DNA of 64,000 nt from Zymoseptoria tritici IPO323 (lineage: Eukaryota; Ascomycota; Dothideomycetes; Mycosphaerellales; Mycosphaerellaceae), in contig NC_018218.1 in the NCBI RefSeq assembly GCF_000219625.1, positions 2,356,001 to 2,420,000 on the forward strand, written 5' to 3'. Both the position numbers and the translations under genes were made by a program. Shown here piece by piece: positions 11,027-22,182 of the stretch (its first letter is position 1; each line of letters begins with the position of its first letter). The notes below the pieces were generated by a model. The model was not told the origin of the DNA and ran no database searches. It saw only the letters and a list, made by a program, of their open reading frames with translations.

Positions 11027-11197
11027 TTTTGGCTGAGATTGGGCTGAAGGCGAAGCTGAAGCTGCACAACTGCATCGCCTACAATGTTTTCAACGAGGCA
11101 GCAGAATGGCGCGTAGAAGAGCATGATTCATTGATCTAATCTGTCTCCATAACCAGTTCCAAACCTCAAGGTTCTAAGATTCTTCAATTCAACGCTC

Positions 11198-12723
11198 TCA
11201 AGAAACCGTCAACGCCGATATGGCGCCATTACTAGACACCTCGAACGTCAAACCAGGAAACGAATACAGCTTCGTATTACCAAGCCACGACTCGCTGCCA
11301 CCTCCGGACTCCACGAGATCTTCGTCTGCATCCGGCAGGAAGAAGCTGCTGTCCGTCGGACTTCCTCCCCACGTGCGATTCACGACTCGACCTCGCGACA
11401 TCTCGTTGTCCGGCCAAATGCCGTGGAACGCCTGGAGAAGATCAGGCTTGATGTCGTCGAATATGTGTTCGGAAGTGAGGGTTGTGCTAGCGCCGCGAAG
11501 TTCGAGAGCCCATCGTAGACGACGATGGCGGTTGAAGGAATAGCTTCCGGGTATGTTACCGTGGAGGGTCACTTTCAATACCACGAGATTGGCACTCGCG
11601 GCGACGGGGGTTGGAGGGAATTCGGGGTCTTCCGAGTGAGTTGTGTCGGTCGGAGGGCCCACGAGGATATCCAAACCATGGCTGAAATAGCACCAGAACA
11701 CTTCTCGTCCCGCCCGCTCAGCGGAGTCATCCTCTGCGTCGCCTGAATCGAAGTCGGTATCAAAGGTATCCGTTCCAGTAGATGATAGACTAGACGGAGG
11801 TGTCGTATGGTATCCATTGCCAAGAGATCGAGCATTACTGCTTCGTCTCCGATCGTGGATAGGCGGCTCGGCTGCAACAGCAGTGTCGCGCTTGTGCGTG
11901 GCATCTGGCGGCCCGAGCTCGGTCAATAGATCTTGGGGAGTTGTCTGGCCTATGACGAGCTCAAATGACAGTGCTGGTGGACGTCGAACAAAGACTATTC
12001 TACCAGAACCCGGGATAGAAGCAAGATCGAGCTCTGCAGGAAGAGCATCACGAGGCTGACTCATGATCGCAGCAGTCCGCGGACCAGATGGCTCCTTGAC
12101 GAACAATTCTCCGCGTGCTTCAGTCCAGCTATTGCCTTCGAATAGTGCCATGTGCGTAGCCGGTTGTGCAGCCTGCGACCCTAGCATGGACACATGGTCC
12201 TTTTCAGGAGCCCATGCGGAATGTTGCAAAGGAAAGTTGAAGGCAACACCAGGCCAGGATAGGACATACGTTCCGTATCGACTCGATGTGGGAGGTGGTA
12301 TGTATTCGCCCGGATATGAGGCGCCGAACAGCTGGTATATTCTCTTGAAAGATGCCCTCCCTTCATCCTGCTTTTTCGCGATCTCGCTTCCCTTGTATCC
12401 AAGCTGGGCTCTTGTGAAGTCCAGCACTTCGATCAACCTGAGGCGTTGATCACTCCCGTCGAATCGTAACCGGATGCCATTTTCTGGCAGACTGACTATG
12501 ACCGGAGCGGCGAGTGGCTTGGACTGCGAGAAGCTGATGTCGATGGACGGATACGTCACCTTGTCCTCTTTGATTGTGGAGAGGACCTCCTGGAGTGACG
12601 AACCCAAGGCTGGACTGTTGTTAACGTGTGTGCTCTACACACGACTCGATAACTGAGTCCCGTCGACTTACTGATGAAGCCCAGTGCTTGACCGGGGACC
12701 ACTGGCATGAGGTCTGACGCCAT
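11198..12723 (-). CDS. UPF0183/PHAF1 (C16orf70-like) protein
   Basis: Two exons, complement(11198..12609, 12672..12723), encode 487 residues; the short first exon (MASDLMPVVPGQALGFI) joins through a 62-nt intron to LGSSLQEVLSTIKED. The layout follows the UPF0183 family: an opening VVPG..LG, then IVSLPENGIRLRFDGSDQRL and LIEVLDFTRAQLGYKG, then FGASYPGEY, and a late LPDADEDLVE. Animal PHAF1 is described as a phagophore-associated autophagy factor; a fungal role is inference. A low-complexity Ser/Thr/Asp segment lies mid-protein after ELGPPDATHKRD. It converges with the thioredoxin-like gene, 171 bases apart. Confidence 0.85.
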
Positions 12724-13240
12724 AGGGAAAGGCGGGCGAGAACAAGCCGATGTGAAGGCGATGAAAGTAGAAGTTACCACTCAGTAAGGCGAATGTGTAA
12801 TCAAGGAGCGGGTTGCTTCATTGTTGCCCGCATGCTTCCTCGTCCACAGGTCATGTGGACTCCATCACGCACAAGATCGCCAACGATGCAGGTTTGTTGG
12901 TCGTGGTCGGTGTGTTGTCGGACTTGTTGTGGTTTTCCCAACAAGGTCTCCAAAGGGCTTTCAGGTGAATGTCAAGTTTAGGTGATGATGCTCACCTCAG
13001 TTTCAAAAGGACGTACTATGAACAAGAAGAGAGTGAGGTAAGCAAGTAAGAGGTAGCTGAGGAACAGCTGTGACGCAGGTCGATCAACCAACCGATAGAA
13101 CTAAGCTCGAGGCGGAGCAAGATCAGAGCGCCTATCCGGAGACAGCTCCGTCCGGCCGTGTTGTTTATTTACCTTACTCGCTGCATTGCGACGACGCCTC
13201 TTCTGAATCTTCTATATACAATACCTTCGTCACCTTCCAA
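12724..13240. other. Divergent promoter region, PHAF1-like / kinesin-5
   Basis: 517 bases separate two divergent starts. A TATA-like word (tctatatacaat, 13210-13221) lies about 25 bases before the kinesin ATG, so it may be in the leader rather than a core promoter. The kinesin frame is open upstream to 13070 but has no ATG there. Confidence 0.45.
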
Positions 13241-16200
13241 ATGGCAGCACGTCCTCTTCAGCGGACGCCCAGCTCCAGCGGCAACGTACCGCGACGAGTA
13301 CCGACAATGCGACCACCAGCTCCCCGTCCGGGCCCCAATCGAGCGCAGACTGCCACGCCTACATTAACTGGACGAGCATCACCGGCAGAAAGTATCGCAT
13401 CCTCCAAGGCGCGTACTCCCAAGCGTAAGGCGCCTGCAGAGATCGTGCCCGAAGCCTTGGAGGAGACGAATATCAACGTCGTTGTGCGATGCCGTGGCCG
13501 AAGCGACCGAGAAGTGAAGGAAAACAGTGGAGTTGTCGTCTCTACCGATGGGATCAAGGGAAAGAAGGTGGACCTGTCCATGGGACCAAGTGCGCTCAGC
13601 AACAAATGCTACCAATTCGACAAAGTCTTTTCGCCGGCTGCCGACCAGGGAATGCTGTTCGATGAGGTCGTGTCTCCAATTCTCGACGAGGTCATCAATG
13701 GCTTCAACTGCACAATTTTCGCGTATGGACAGACTGGAACGGGAAAGACATATACCATGTCCGGTGATATCACCGATACTTTGCCCATACCCGAGGCTGC
13801 CGGAATCATACCTCGCGTTTTGCACACGCTTTTTGACCGCCTTGGAGAGGATGGCGCGGAGAAATGCGAGCACAGCGTCAAGTGCTCGTTTATTGAGTTG
13901 TACAACGAAGAGCTACGTGATCTCTTGTCGGTGGATGACCATACCAAGCTCAAGATCTTCGACGAAGCGAACAAAGGCGGACGAACGACTACACTTGTTC
14001 AAGGCATGGAGGAAAGCCACATCAAAAGCGCGGCGAAGGGTCTCAAGCTGCTAAGAGATGGCAGCCACAAGCGGCAAGTTGCAGCGACCAAGTGCAACGA
14101 TCTGTCTTCTCGATCGCATACAGTGTTCACAATCACAGTCTACATCAAGAAGACCTCGGAGGGCGGAGAAGATTTTGTGTGTGCTGGAAAGCTCAACCTG
14201 GTTGATCTGGCTGGATCGGAGAACATCCAACGATCGGGAGCGGAGAATAAGCGAGCGACGGAGGCTGGCTTGATCAACAAATCACTGCTGACACTCGGAC
14301 GCGTGATCAACGCACTTGTTGAAAAGAGTAGTCACATCCCATACCGGGAGTCGAAACTCACTCGTCTATTACAGGATTCCCTCGGAGGCCGGACGAAAAC
14401 ATGCATCATCGCAACAGTGTCTCCCGCGAAGAGCAATCTGGAAGAGACCATCAGTACGCTGGACTATGCATTCAGAGCGAAGAACATCCGAAATAAACCA
14501 CAAGTAAACCAAATGGTCTCCAAGAACACACTGCTTAGGGAGTTTACGGCCGAAATCGAGAAGCTGAAGTCGGAGCTTATTGCCACTCGACAACGGAATG
14601 GTGTATATCTCTCAGCCGAGGCCTACGAAGACCTCACCACTGAGTCCGAGTCGCGCAGGATATTGAGCGAGGAGCAGAGAGATAAAATCGAGACCATGGA
14701 ATCGAATTTACGGAATAAAGTCCAGGAGCTCTTCATTGTCACGAGCAACTTCCAGACCATGAAAAAGGACAACGAGCAAACGAGATTGACGCTCGAGGGT
14801 ACAAAGGATGTATTGGCAAGAACGGAGATCGTATTGGAGCACGCAAAACAAAGTCTGGCCGAGGAGACACAATTGCGCAAAGCACACGCCGAAACCGAGG
14901 AGAAGCTTGCAGGGCTAGGAGGAGATCTACTGAGCACCCTGGAGACGACCACAAACCACGTGGACAAGTTGCACTCCAAATTGAAGAGGCGCTCGGACCT
15001 GCAGAGCATCAACAGAACTCGATGGGCTGATTCCCAGGATCGGGTCGCCACCGCAACACTGAGCGTGGAAGAACGAATCGATCTCCTGCGAAGTCAACAA
15101 GAAGGCTTGATTGCTGCGCTTTCAGGTCGCATGCAGTCATTTGTTGCGGATGAGCTGAATGAGTTGAAGTCTTCTCAAGACTTTTTGAGAGACAAAGCGA
15201 CTGCTTTTGAGGTGTCGAAGTCGGAGGTGAACGCTCAGACGAGCAAGGCCAAGGACGACATGAATGGAGTGTTGGAAGAAATAGGAACACTGCGTGAGGA
15301 TGTCAAGCAGAAAGTGGGAGTAGGCCTGAATGACCTCTCTGCTGCGGCGCAGCGAATCAGCGCTGGGATCGCTTCCGAACTGGATGCCTTTCACAGCCAG
15401 CTGGAGGATTCCTACGTGTCACTGGGACGCGAGTTCAAGACTCTGTTTGAAGACCTCATTCGACGCATGAACGAACAGCAATCGGAAGCTCAGCGGCTAC
15501 GACAGCAGATTGTCGAAGCTAGCGACACGTTCGTGGAAGCCGGTCAATCATCGCACACCCATCTGTCTGAAGCCGTTCAGAATGAAAAGGAAACAGCGGC
15601 CAAAGAAAGAGAAGCTCTCCTCTCCCAGATCGCATCACTAGTCAACAATTCTGCTGCTGCACAGGAAGCTCGTATGGCTGGATATCTGGAGTGCGCGAAC
15701 AAGCGAATAAAGACCTCGCAGGACGACTACCGCATTGCACAACAAACATATGGCAACGGTATGGACGACTGGTCCGTTAGCGGACAGAGCATGATTGCTG
15801 CATCGGTGAAAGCTCGTGAGGCCATTAAGAACAAGCTCAAGGCAGACTGGACCAGTGCAAACCACTACACCAACAAGATTGCGGAGACGACAACCGCAGT
15901 GCATGGCGAGACCGTCCGCATTGTCGACGATCAGATGGCGCAAATGGACAGCCAGCTCGTTGCACTGGACGAGATTGTTTCTCGGGTGCAGTCGCAGAAT
16001 GAAGAGCATCACGACGCCCACTCGGCCAGCCTTGGACAGCTCGCCAGCAATGTCCAAGCAAGCTACCGCAACATCGGCGAGCACTTTGACACATCCTACA
16101 GCAGAACTCAGAGTCTGGGTAATGATATGCAAGAACGCGCGGATGCTTTGACCCGGACGCTGCCGGCACTCGGCGCCAATGGCGATGTCCGACAGCCACT

Positions 16201-16837
16201 CCACAACCTGCGCAGTGCTATGAGCGCGGCAGAGATCGCAGAGTACTCCGCCACAGGTGAAACGCCAGCCCGAATGCAATACACCTATCCGACAGTGCTT
16301 CCACGAACAGAAAGTCACGAGACTCTCCTCGACAGAATGCGAGGCGTCCCGACCGCGGAATCACTCCAAAGATCGCCGCAACGGCGCTCTCCCTCGAAGT
16401 CCAAGAGTAGCCCAACGAAGCTGCTTTTGAGTCCTACCAAGCCGAATGTCTTCGCCGACAGTCCGCCATCGCTAGCCTTCCCCGTACCCATCCCACGTCC
16501 TGCAATCGCAAGTATCAATGCCAGCAGTCTGCGCGAACTAGACGTTAACGTGGCTGCTACAGGACTCGCAACTGTCGCCGCTGGCGATCCGAGTGTTGAA
16601 ACGGGAGATGAGAGTTGCAAGCTATCTGCCCCTCCCTTGTTCAAAAGTCACAGTGCTAACGGTCATGCGATGAGTCAGTCGGATGGTGCAAGCAGGCTGC
16701 CTATGAAGCAGAGGACTTCGAGGAAGACGGTCGCGGGAGGGTTGACGGCCGAGATGGAGAAGGAGAATATTAATCTCAGCGCAAGTGTTGGGCCTGGGAC
16801 CGGAAGGAGGATGTTAAGGAGTCGAGGGAGCGATTAG
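13241..16837 (+). CDS. bimC: Kinesin-5 mitotic motor (BimC/Eg5/Cin8 family)
   Basis: A single exon of 1198 residues. A basic Pro/Arg-rich head (1-75) precedes the motor domain (about 78-430) with P-loop GQTGTGKT (163-170), switch I NDLSSRSH and switch II DLAGSE (322-327). Long heptad coiled coils follow (about 450-1000). The tail carries a BimC-box-like segment, TGETPARMQYTYP, with a Cdk1-type Thr-Pro at Thr1008; in relatives phosphorylation there directs the motor to the spindle. The C-terminus has more SP/TP sites and a basic end. Kinesin-5 tetramers slide antiparallel microtubules to build the bipolar spindle. The start at 13241 is the first ATG; the open frame upstream contains none. Confidence 0.96.
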   Translation: MAARPLQRTPSSSGNVPRRVPTMRPPAPRPGPNRAQTATPTLTGRASPAESIASSKARTPKRKAPAEIVPEALEETNINVVVRCRGRSDREVKENSGVVVSTDGIKGKKVDLSMGPSALSNKCYQFDKVFSPAADQGMLFDEVVSPILDEVINGFNCTIFAYGQTGTGKTYTMSGDITDTLPIPEAAGIIPRVLHTLFDRLGEDGAEKCEHSVKCSFIELYNEELRDLLSVDDHTKLKIFDEANKGGRTTTLVQGMEESHIKSAAKGLKLLRDGSHKRQVAATKCNDLSSRSHTVFTITVYIKKTSEGGEDFVCAGKLNLVDLAGSENIQRSGAENKRATEAGLINKSLLTLGRVINALVEKSSHIPYRESKLTRLLQDSLGGRTKTCIIATVSPAKSNLEETISTLDYAFRAKNIRNKPQVNQMVSKNTLLREFTAEIEKLKSELIATRQRNGVYLSAEAYEDLTTESESRRILSEEQRDKIETMESNLRNKVQELFIVTSNFQTMKKDNEQTRLTLEGTKDVLARTEIVLEHAKQSLAEETQLRKAHAETEEKLAGLGGDLLSTLETTTNHVDKLHSKLKRRSDLQSINRTRWADSQDRVATATLSVEERIDLLRSQQEGLIAALSGRMQSFVADELNELKSSQDFLRDKATAFEVSKSEVNAQTSKAKDDMNGVLEEIGTLREDVKQKVGVGLNDLSAAAQRISAGIASELDAFHSQLEDSYVSLGREFKTLFEDLIRRMNEQQSEAQRLRQQIVEASDTFVEAGQSSHTHLSEAVQNEKETAAKEREALLSQIASLVNNSAAAQEARMAGYLECANKRIKTSQDDYRIAQQTYGNGMDDWSVSGQSMIAASVKAREAIKNKLKADWTSANHYTNKIAETTTAVHGETVRIVDDQMAQMDSQLVALDEIVSRVQSQNEEHHDAHSASLGQLASNVQASYRNIGEHFDTSYSRTQSLGNDMQERADALTRTLPALGANGDVRQPLHNLRSAMSAAEIAEYSATGETPARMQYTYPTVLPRTESHETLLDRMRGVPTAESLQRSPQRRSPSKSKSSPTKLLLSPTKPNVFADSPPSLAFPVPIPRPAIASINASSLRELDVNVAATGLATVAAGDPSVETGDESCKLSAPPLFKSHSANGHAMSQSDGASRLPMKQRTSRKTVAGGLTAEMEKENINLSASVGPGTGRRMLRSRGSD

Positions 16838-17296
16838 AGGCAGTCGGAGATGGAGGTGGCCACACAGCCCAAGTCGGATCGCTTTGTACAGAAACTGAGA
16901 GCAGTCCTCTGCGGTAGTATGATTAGGTGAACATTCAACGTAATAATGGCCACGCTCAGGCGCCGATGAGAAATTGATTACTGTGTACCTGGTAAGAAGG
17001 TCGGGGTACCTTATTGATGTCAAAGCCGCATGATCTTCGGCAATTACACGTCCGTCCCTTTTGGGGAAATCGTCTCATTCTGCGGGTGGTGACCACACCC
17101 TTACAATTGCTTCCATTTGCTTCTCACCTCCGGCCGCCCGATCAAGTCCATTGCGCACTCAAAAACACCCAGCCGCCGACACATTTGACAACAACTTCGT
17201 CTGAAGGCAATCGCGCTGTATTGTCGGCACTCTCGAGCAGCAGTCCCTGACTTCCCCAGTTGGATTCCCTCGTCGACAAAACAACCATCCGGAAAA
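16838..17296. other. Intergenic region upstream of squalene synthase
   Basis: 459 bases between two plus-strand genes, holding the kinesin 3' UTR and the squalene synthase promoter. I could not point to a reliable sterol-response or other regulatory motif by eye. Confidence 0.4.
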
Positions 17297-18819
17297 ATGC
17301 CTTCAGCCTCGAGCATCGCCTACTACCTTGTCCACGTTTCAGAACTTCGCGCCATCATCCAATGGAAAGTATGGCATAACCCCGTACACGAGCGTGACGA
17401 GAGCAAAGAGTCGCACGACCTCAAAGAATGCTTCCGATTCCTGCAACTCACAAGCCGATCCTTTGCCGCCGTCATCCAAGAGCTTCATCCCGAGCTCCTC
17501 GTACCCGTATGCCTTTTCTACCTCATCCTTCGCGGACTGGACACGGTCGAGGATGACATGACCATCAGCATCGCGGCGAAAGAGCCATTGCTACGCGACT
17601 TTCACAACCACATTGAAGATGAGGCATGGAATTTTGACGGCAACGGCCCGAACGAAAAGGATCGCGAGCTGCTGGTCAAGTTTGACTGTGTGACGAGGGA
17701 ATTCAATAAGTGCAAAGATGCGTATCGGGCCATCATTAAGGATATCACAAAGCGCATGGGCAATGGCATGGCTGATTACGCCAAAAACGCGGATCACCTG
17801 GCCAACGGTGTGCAGACGATCAAGGACTACGAGCTGTACTGCCACTATGTGGCTGGCCTTGTCGGAGAAGGGCTCACGCGGTTGTTCGTCGAGGCGAAGC
17901 TTGCCAATCCTGCGCTTCTGCAAAGGCCAGAGTTGATGGAGTCCATGGGTCAATTACTGCAACAGACCAACATCATTCGCGACATCAGGGAGGACCACGA
18001 CGACAAACGGTATTTCTGGCCCAAGGAGATCTGGTCAAAGCACGTCGAGAAGTTCAACGATCTCTTCGAGCCTCAAAATCGAGAAAAGGCATTGCAATGC
18101 AGTAGTGAAATGGTGCTCAATGCGTTGAAGAAGGCGGACGAGTGCCTTTTCTACATGGCAGGAATCAAGGAGCAGTCCGTCTTCAACTTCGTCGCCATCC
18201 CACAATCCATGGCCATGGCCACACTCGAACTCTGTTTTCAGAATCCCACAATCTTCGACCGCAACGTCAAGATCACCAAGGGCTCAGCTTGCGAGCTCAT
18301 GACCCAGTCAACGCAAAACTTACAACTGGTCTGTGAGATCTTCCGAAAATACGCACGAAAGATTCACAAGAAGAACAAGCCCAGTGACCCGAATTTCCTC
18401 GAAATCAGCGTTGCGTGCGCGAAGATTGAAAAGTTCATTGAAGGCATCTTCCCCAGTCAGACTCCACCAGCCGGCAACAACCAAGCACGTCTCGAAGCAG
18501 AGGCGGCGACAAAGGCAGAGGAGGCAGAGGCCAAAAAGGACATGATGTACCTTATGCTTGCCGTTGGTGCGACATTGGCCATCATCGCTGTTTCTATGGT
18601 CAGTCTGATTGCTGAACTTGTGCTCATGATCTCGCTAACACTTTCCAGATCGGAATTGCATGGCTATTCGGCGCCCGATTTGACCTCGCGCTACAGTCTC
18701 TGAAGTACAGCATGATGAGCAAACCTTCGGAGTTGTCAAGCGCCGCATCGCAAGCAATCGAATCAGGCAAGAGTGCCGCAGCGAGTGCAAGCGTGCATGC
18801 CAGTCGTGGCGAATTGTAG
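17297..18819 (+). CDS. erg9: Squalene synthase (farnesyl-diphosphate farnesyltransferase)
   Basis: Two exons, join(17297..18598, 18649..18819), encode 490 residues; the 50-nt intron (GTCAGT..CCAG) lies inside the membrane anchor. Opening residues [19 protein letters not shown] and [20 protein letters not shown] are characteristic. The two Mg-diphosphate sites are visible: DTVEDD at 82-87 and RDIRED at 228-233 (followed by HDDKRYFWP). A hydrophobic C-terminal segment around 415-441 anchors it in the ER. The enzyme joins two farnesyl diphosphates to squalene, the committed step to ergosterol. After the anchor a Ser/Ala-rich tail of about 45 residues follows, longer than I expect. Confidence 0.96.
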
Positions 18820-19721
18820 GCGCTCCCGAATCGACTTGTACAGTATTTCATCAGCTAAGCGGCGCTACTAATTTGGCTGCATGTCGTCGGTTTGACGGCA
18901 CGAGTTCACGGCGTTGGATCTGCGTTCAGCCTTGCGCATCTGAAGGCAAAACTTCTGAGACCGCGGGCGAGGCTCACTAATCATGTAGCTCCACACTACC
19001 TCTTCGATTCTTCCGTTCCCTATCCACTTTCCCATTCCAAGATCGATCGTCAATGATCACAACGCACGGATTGTCAAATTGCAATGCTACCTTTCTCATG
19101 GTTGACGTTGTGCCGCTTTTAGAAGTGCTAGAAGAATCCCCAAAAGACTGCCTCGCTCCCTTTTCTGGTTGAGGCCACTCAAGCAGTGCGAGCTTCGGAC
19201 TTCGAAGGCAATGCTTCGGGTGGACGTGCAGACAAAACCGACCAGTATCATTTCGTACATTGGTCAAAGGAAGCATGTGAACCGGTGGACGCAATTCCTC
19301 TTGACCAGGTGTTAGCGAGCGGGCGCTTAAGAGCTGGTGCGAGCCGGATTGCCTCCACAAGAATCCTTCAGCCTCCTTCGAGAGGACGCAGGCCGGAGCT
19401 CGGAACACGGCTTGGCAACGTCACGGCCATGCTATTGCTCGCCCTGCTTGTATCACATCACACTGATTAGCGGATAGCGCGCTACACATGTGCTCGCTGG
19501 CAGGTTGCCTTCTTGACACGAATCGAATTGCAGCTACAGCTACAGCAAGTCTGCCTCGGAGAGCTCCAGAGCTCTGTTGATATATCGGGAGGGTAAGTAG
19601 GTAGTCTCTCCGCGAGCTGATCAAAATTTCAATATCTCAATACCTTTTCTTCAAACGTCCGCAAGATTCACAAGTCTTGACTCCAAAAACACAGACCCAG
19701 CAACTCTTGGCACTCTGCCCA
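18820..19721. other. Gene-poor spacer
   Basis: 902 bases without a gene I can support. Minus-strand frames up to 143 codons occur (18977-19408) but show no domain or plausible composition. A short CAGCTA repeat (cagctacagctacag, about 19531) is present. Confidence 0.4.
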
Positions 19722-20450
19722 ATGTATTCATCCCTCTCATACTCCCTCAGCGGCGAACGACCATCCGATCGCTCTCGCTTCTGGATCAGCTACTCCGAGG
19801 CGAATTTTCGGCCTGCGCCATCAGATCTAGCAATCGATCAAGCGCTGGAAGACTTCGCCGCTCTAAGTCTACAAAACACAACGAGACCTTCACGACGGAG
19901 CATCGCTGGAGGAAGCCAGTACACGTCATACCGTGCTCCGAATCTCAATCCTCAGTCAACGGCGTACCTAGTCTCGTATGCAGGCAGTAACACTTCGGCC
20001 TCAACGGTGACATGTCAACAACCATTGAAGATGATCGGCTACCCTGGTCCAGGAAGTACGGTATCCATCCGAAGCCGCAGAACGAGGCAAGGGCCAATCG
20101 ATCAGTACCGATATGCACAGCCTACCACAGGCTCGAACTACAATGGCGAATCAAAGGCCTTGACGCAATATTCGCACAAGGGCAAACGTTCGCGAGATCC
20201 GTTTTCTGAAGTCATGCCAGAAGACTCCATCTCACAAGTCTCCATGTCTTCGCGGAGGTCAGATTTTCGGGATATCGACATGACTGAGCGACGAGGAAGG
20301 ACGAGGAGAAGGGAAGAAGAGCGGTCGACTGTTGTTGGGAGGTCGGACGGGCGGCGAGAAGGGCAGGATGCCGATGAGCAGTGTGGAGGTCAGGGATATG
20401 GAGGTGCGCCGGCATATTATGAGACGAGGGAGGTCACGCCTTGGGATTGA
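19722..20450 (+). CDS. Unknown Ser/Arg-rich protein
   Basis: A 242-residue open frame from the first ATG (caATGTATTC). It contains a short conserved-looking stretch, APSDLAIDQALEDFAALSLQ (about 37-56), that could form an amphipathic helix. The rest is low-complexity Ser, Tyr, Gln and Arg, with an Arg/Glu-rich block (about 201-223) and a Gly-rich end. No signal peptide, membrane segment or domain is recognised. The frame opens upstream to 19677 without ATG, so an upstream exon is possible. Probably a disordered protein; function unknown. Confidence 0.5.
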   Translation: MYSSLSYSLSGERPSDRSRFWISYSEANFRPAPSDLAIDQALEDFAALSLQNTTRPSRRSIAGGSQYTSYRAPNLNPQSTAYLVSYAGSNTSASTVTCQQPLKMIGYPGPGSTVSIRSRRTRQGPIDQYRYAQPTTGSNYNGESKALTQYSHKGKRSRDPFSEVMPEDSISQVSMSSRRSDFRDIDMTERRGRTRRREEERSTVVGRSDGRREGQDADEQCGGQGYGGAPAYYETREVTPWD

Positions 20451-21311
20451 CAATGGCAACGACCGTGGCAGAGCTCAGATCATGCTCGCTCGCCTCGATA
20501 TCGAGACATCCCCTGTTGGCAAGGGGGATGCAATGCCTCGTGATTCTGGACCAAAAGCAAGAAGTAATGCCTGTCCCCTGAAGACCCCCCAGCTCCGGAT
20601 CAACGCATCTTCGAGAAATCATCGATGCTTGCCCGAAGTCGATTGAGTTGTCGGCGTGAGCATTAGTTTCCGTATTGACAGTCTACAGTCTGTACTCTAC
20701 AAGCAGTCCCCTGCTTTTAGTCGATGACACCTTTTCTTTGTCCTCTGTACTCTTATGAAATATATGACATGCTGCACGTCCTCTCCACAGTTGTAACGAC
20801 GGGAAAACACCGACACTACCAACCTACAAGACAAAACTATCGACAATGCGTATCGTTCAGCTCTCTATCGTCCTCGTCCTGACTTGGTAGGAGGACGCAT
20901 CGGTAGGCGGGCAAGTGTAAAAGTACTGGCAACACCAAGAAAGTACGCTTTGGCCTGTATCTCCACTCCGCCCGAAGTCTCCACTTTCACATGGTGTCAA
21001 AACCGCAAGCACAGAGTGTCCTGGAACGCGCGAGCTCAAACGTATTCGTACAGAGGTATGTCTTCGTATCTCATGCAATCATTCATTCGTCGGCAAAATA
21101 ACTTTCGCAAGGTCAGCAAGAGACTTTGCCAGATCGATCACACGCTAACTCACAATCCGTATGCATCCCCATAAAGCAAGCCACTCGAGTGTGCCGAGCA
21201 TGTATTTGGTCCAGTGGTCGTACACTACAGTCATTTGGACCGTGGAGCTTTGGGTACTGTCTGCGGAGTGCCTTGCAGTCAAATCGCAGCACTGGTCGTC
21301 CAGAGCTGAGC
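20451..21311. other. Gene-poor spacer with a signal-peptide-like mini-frame
   Basis: 861 bases with no confident gene. At 20846-20890 an ATG after an A/C-rich leader opens a 14-codon frame, MRIVQLSIVLVLTW, ending in TAG that overlaps a possible GTAGGA donor. A following 97-codon frame (20884-21174) lacks an ATG at its start. This could be a small spliced secreted protein or chance. Confidence 0.3.
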
Positions 21312-21779
21312 CTAGGTCCTCAGACCCGCCCCAGTAGTCGGAGTCGGAGTCGCGGCAGGCCCTTGAGTTAAAGGTGTCGTGGTTAAAGTCGTCGTAGTGG
21401 CAGCGACAGCCGTGCCCCTGCCGTTGTTGGGTGTCGCCGCGGTCCCGCTCGAAACAGCAGCGACAGCCTGCTGGAAGACCTGACGACAGAGCGGACAGCG
21501 GCCCTGCGATGCCGAAGAGCCCAGCCAGTTGTCGATGCAGTGCATGTGAAAGATGTGTGTGCACTGTCCGATGGCTGTAAAGTAGGGTCAGTACCTCGAC
21601 ACGTGAGAGACTGGATCGTGAGGATGCAAGATCTTACTGATTGGACAATCGTTGCCGGGAAAGTGACATCCGCAAGTCCCCTCCAGCTCGGTGCTGCAGA
21701 TGCTGCATTTGTCTTCATCGGACGAGTGATCCCACTTCCACTCGGCCACTGCATGGTAGTGCTTGATGGTCATCTTCAT
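21312..21779 (-). CDS. apc11: Anaphase-promoting complex RING subunit Apc11
   Basis: Two exons, complement(21312..21574, 21638..21779), encode 134 residues; the 63-nt intron (GTAAGA..ACAG) splices NDCPI to TIGQCTHIFHMHC. The N-terminus HYHAVAEWKWD and the RING-H2 ligands (CSIC, CGCHFPGNDC, CTHIFHMHC, CPLC) match Apc11, the catalytic RING that recruits E2 enzymes to the APC/C for ubiquitination of cyclins and securin. The first ATG (MKM) is used. After the RING comes an unusual ~55-residue Ala/Thr/Pro/Gly-rich tail (TAVAATTTTLTTTPLTQG). Typical Apc11 ends shortly after the last zinc ligand, so the tail is either lineage-specific or due to an unrecognised 3' intron. Confidence 0.92.
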
Positions 21780-22182
21780 GATTGCTGATTCTCATCGGTA
21801 GTCCTGTGTTGAGTTAAGACGCTGGGCATGCTCAGTCGAAGTCCTAGGGAGGTATATCGAATTGTCCAAAACGGGAGATGTATCGCGATGTTTTGTGACA
21901 TGAAGTCAAAGAAGCAGTAGTTATAGTCGCCCATGTGAAGGAATTGGAAGACGCGCCGCGTGGAATAGACTTTCGGCAGTTCGAGCCGAATTACGCTAGA
22001 ACTATTCATTCTCCACCCCGCTTGATGCTTGTTACATCTCACTCCGACCAACAATGCCCCGGGGGAGCTCGTCTTTGCTACTTGAATACCGCCAGTTCCC
22101 CTCTTTCTGACACTGATATAGCTTGCCATCACCGCGATGGAAGCTCGACAGTAGCATCGACCTGATACCCGCGACGAATACC
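21780..22182. other. Divergent promoter region, apc11 / rhodanese
   Basis: 403 bases between divergent starts, presumably holding both promoters. I see no repeat or reading frame worth reporting. Confidence 0.4.

Noticed and set aside
13070..13240. 57-residue N-terminal extension of kinesin-5
   Set aside because: The extension has no ATG; kinesin-5 starts naturally at 13241.
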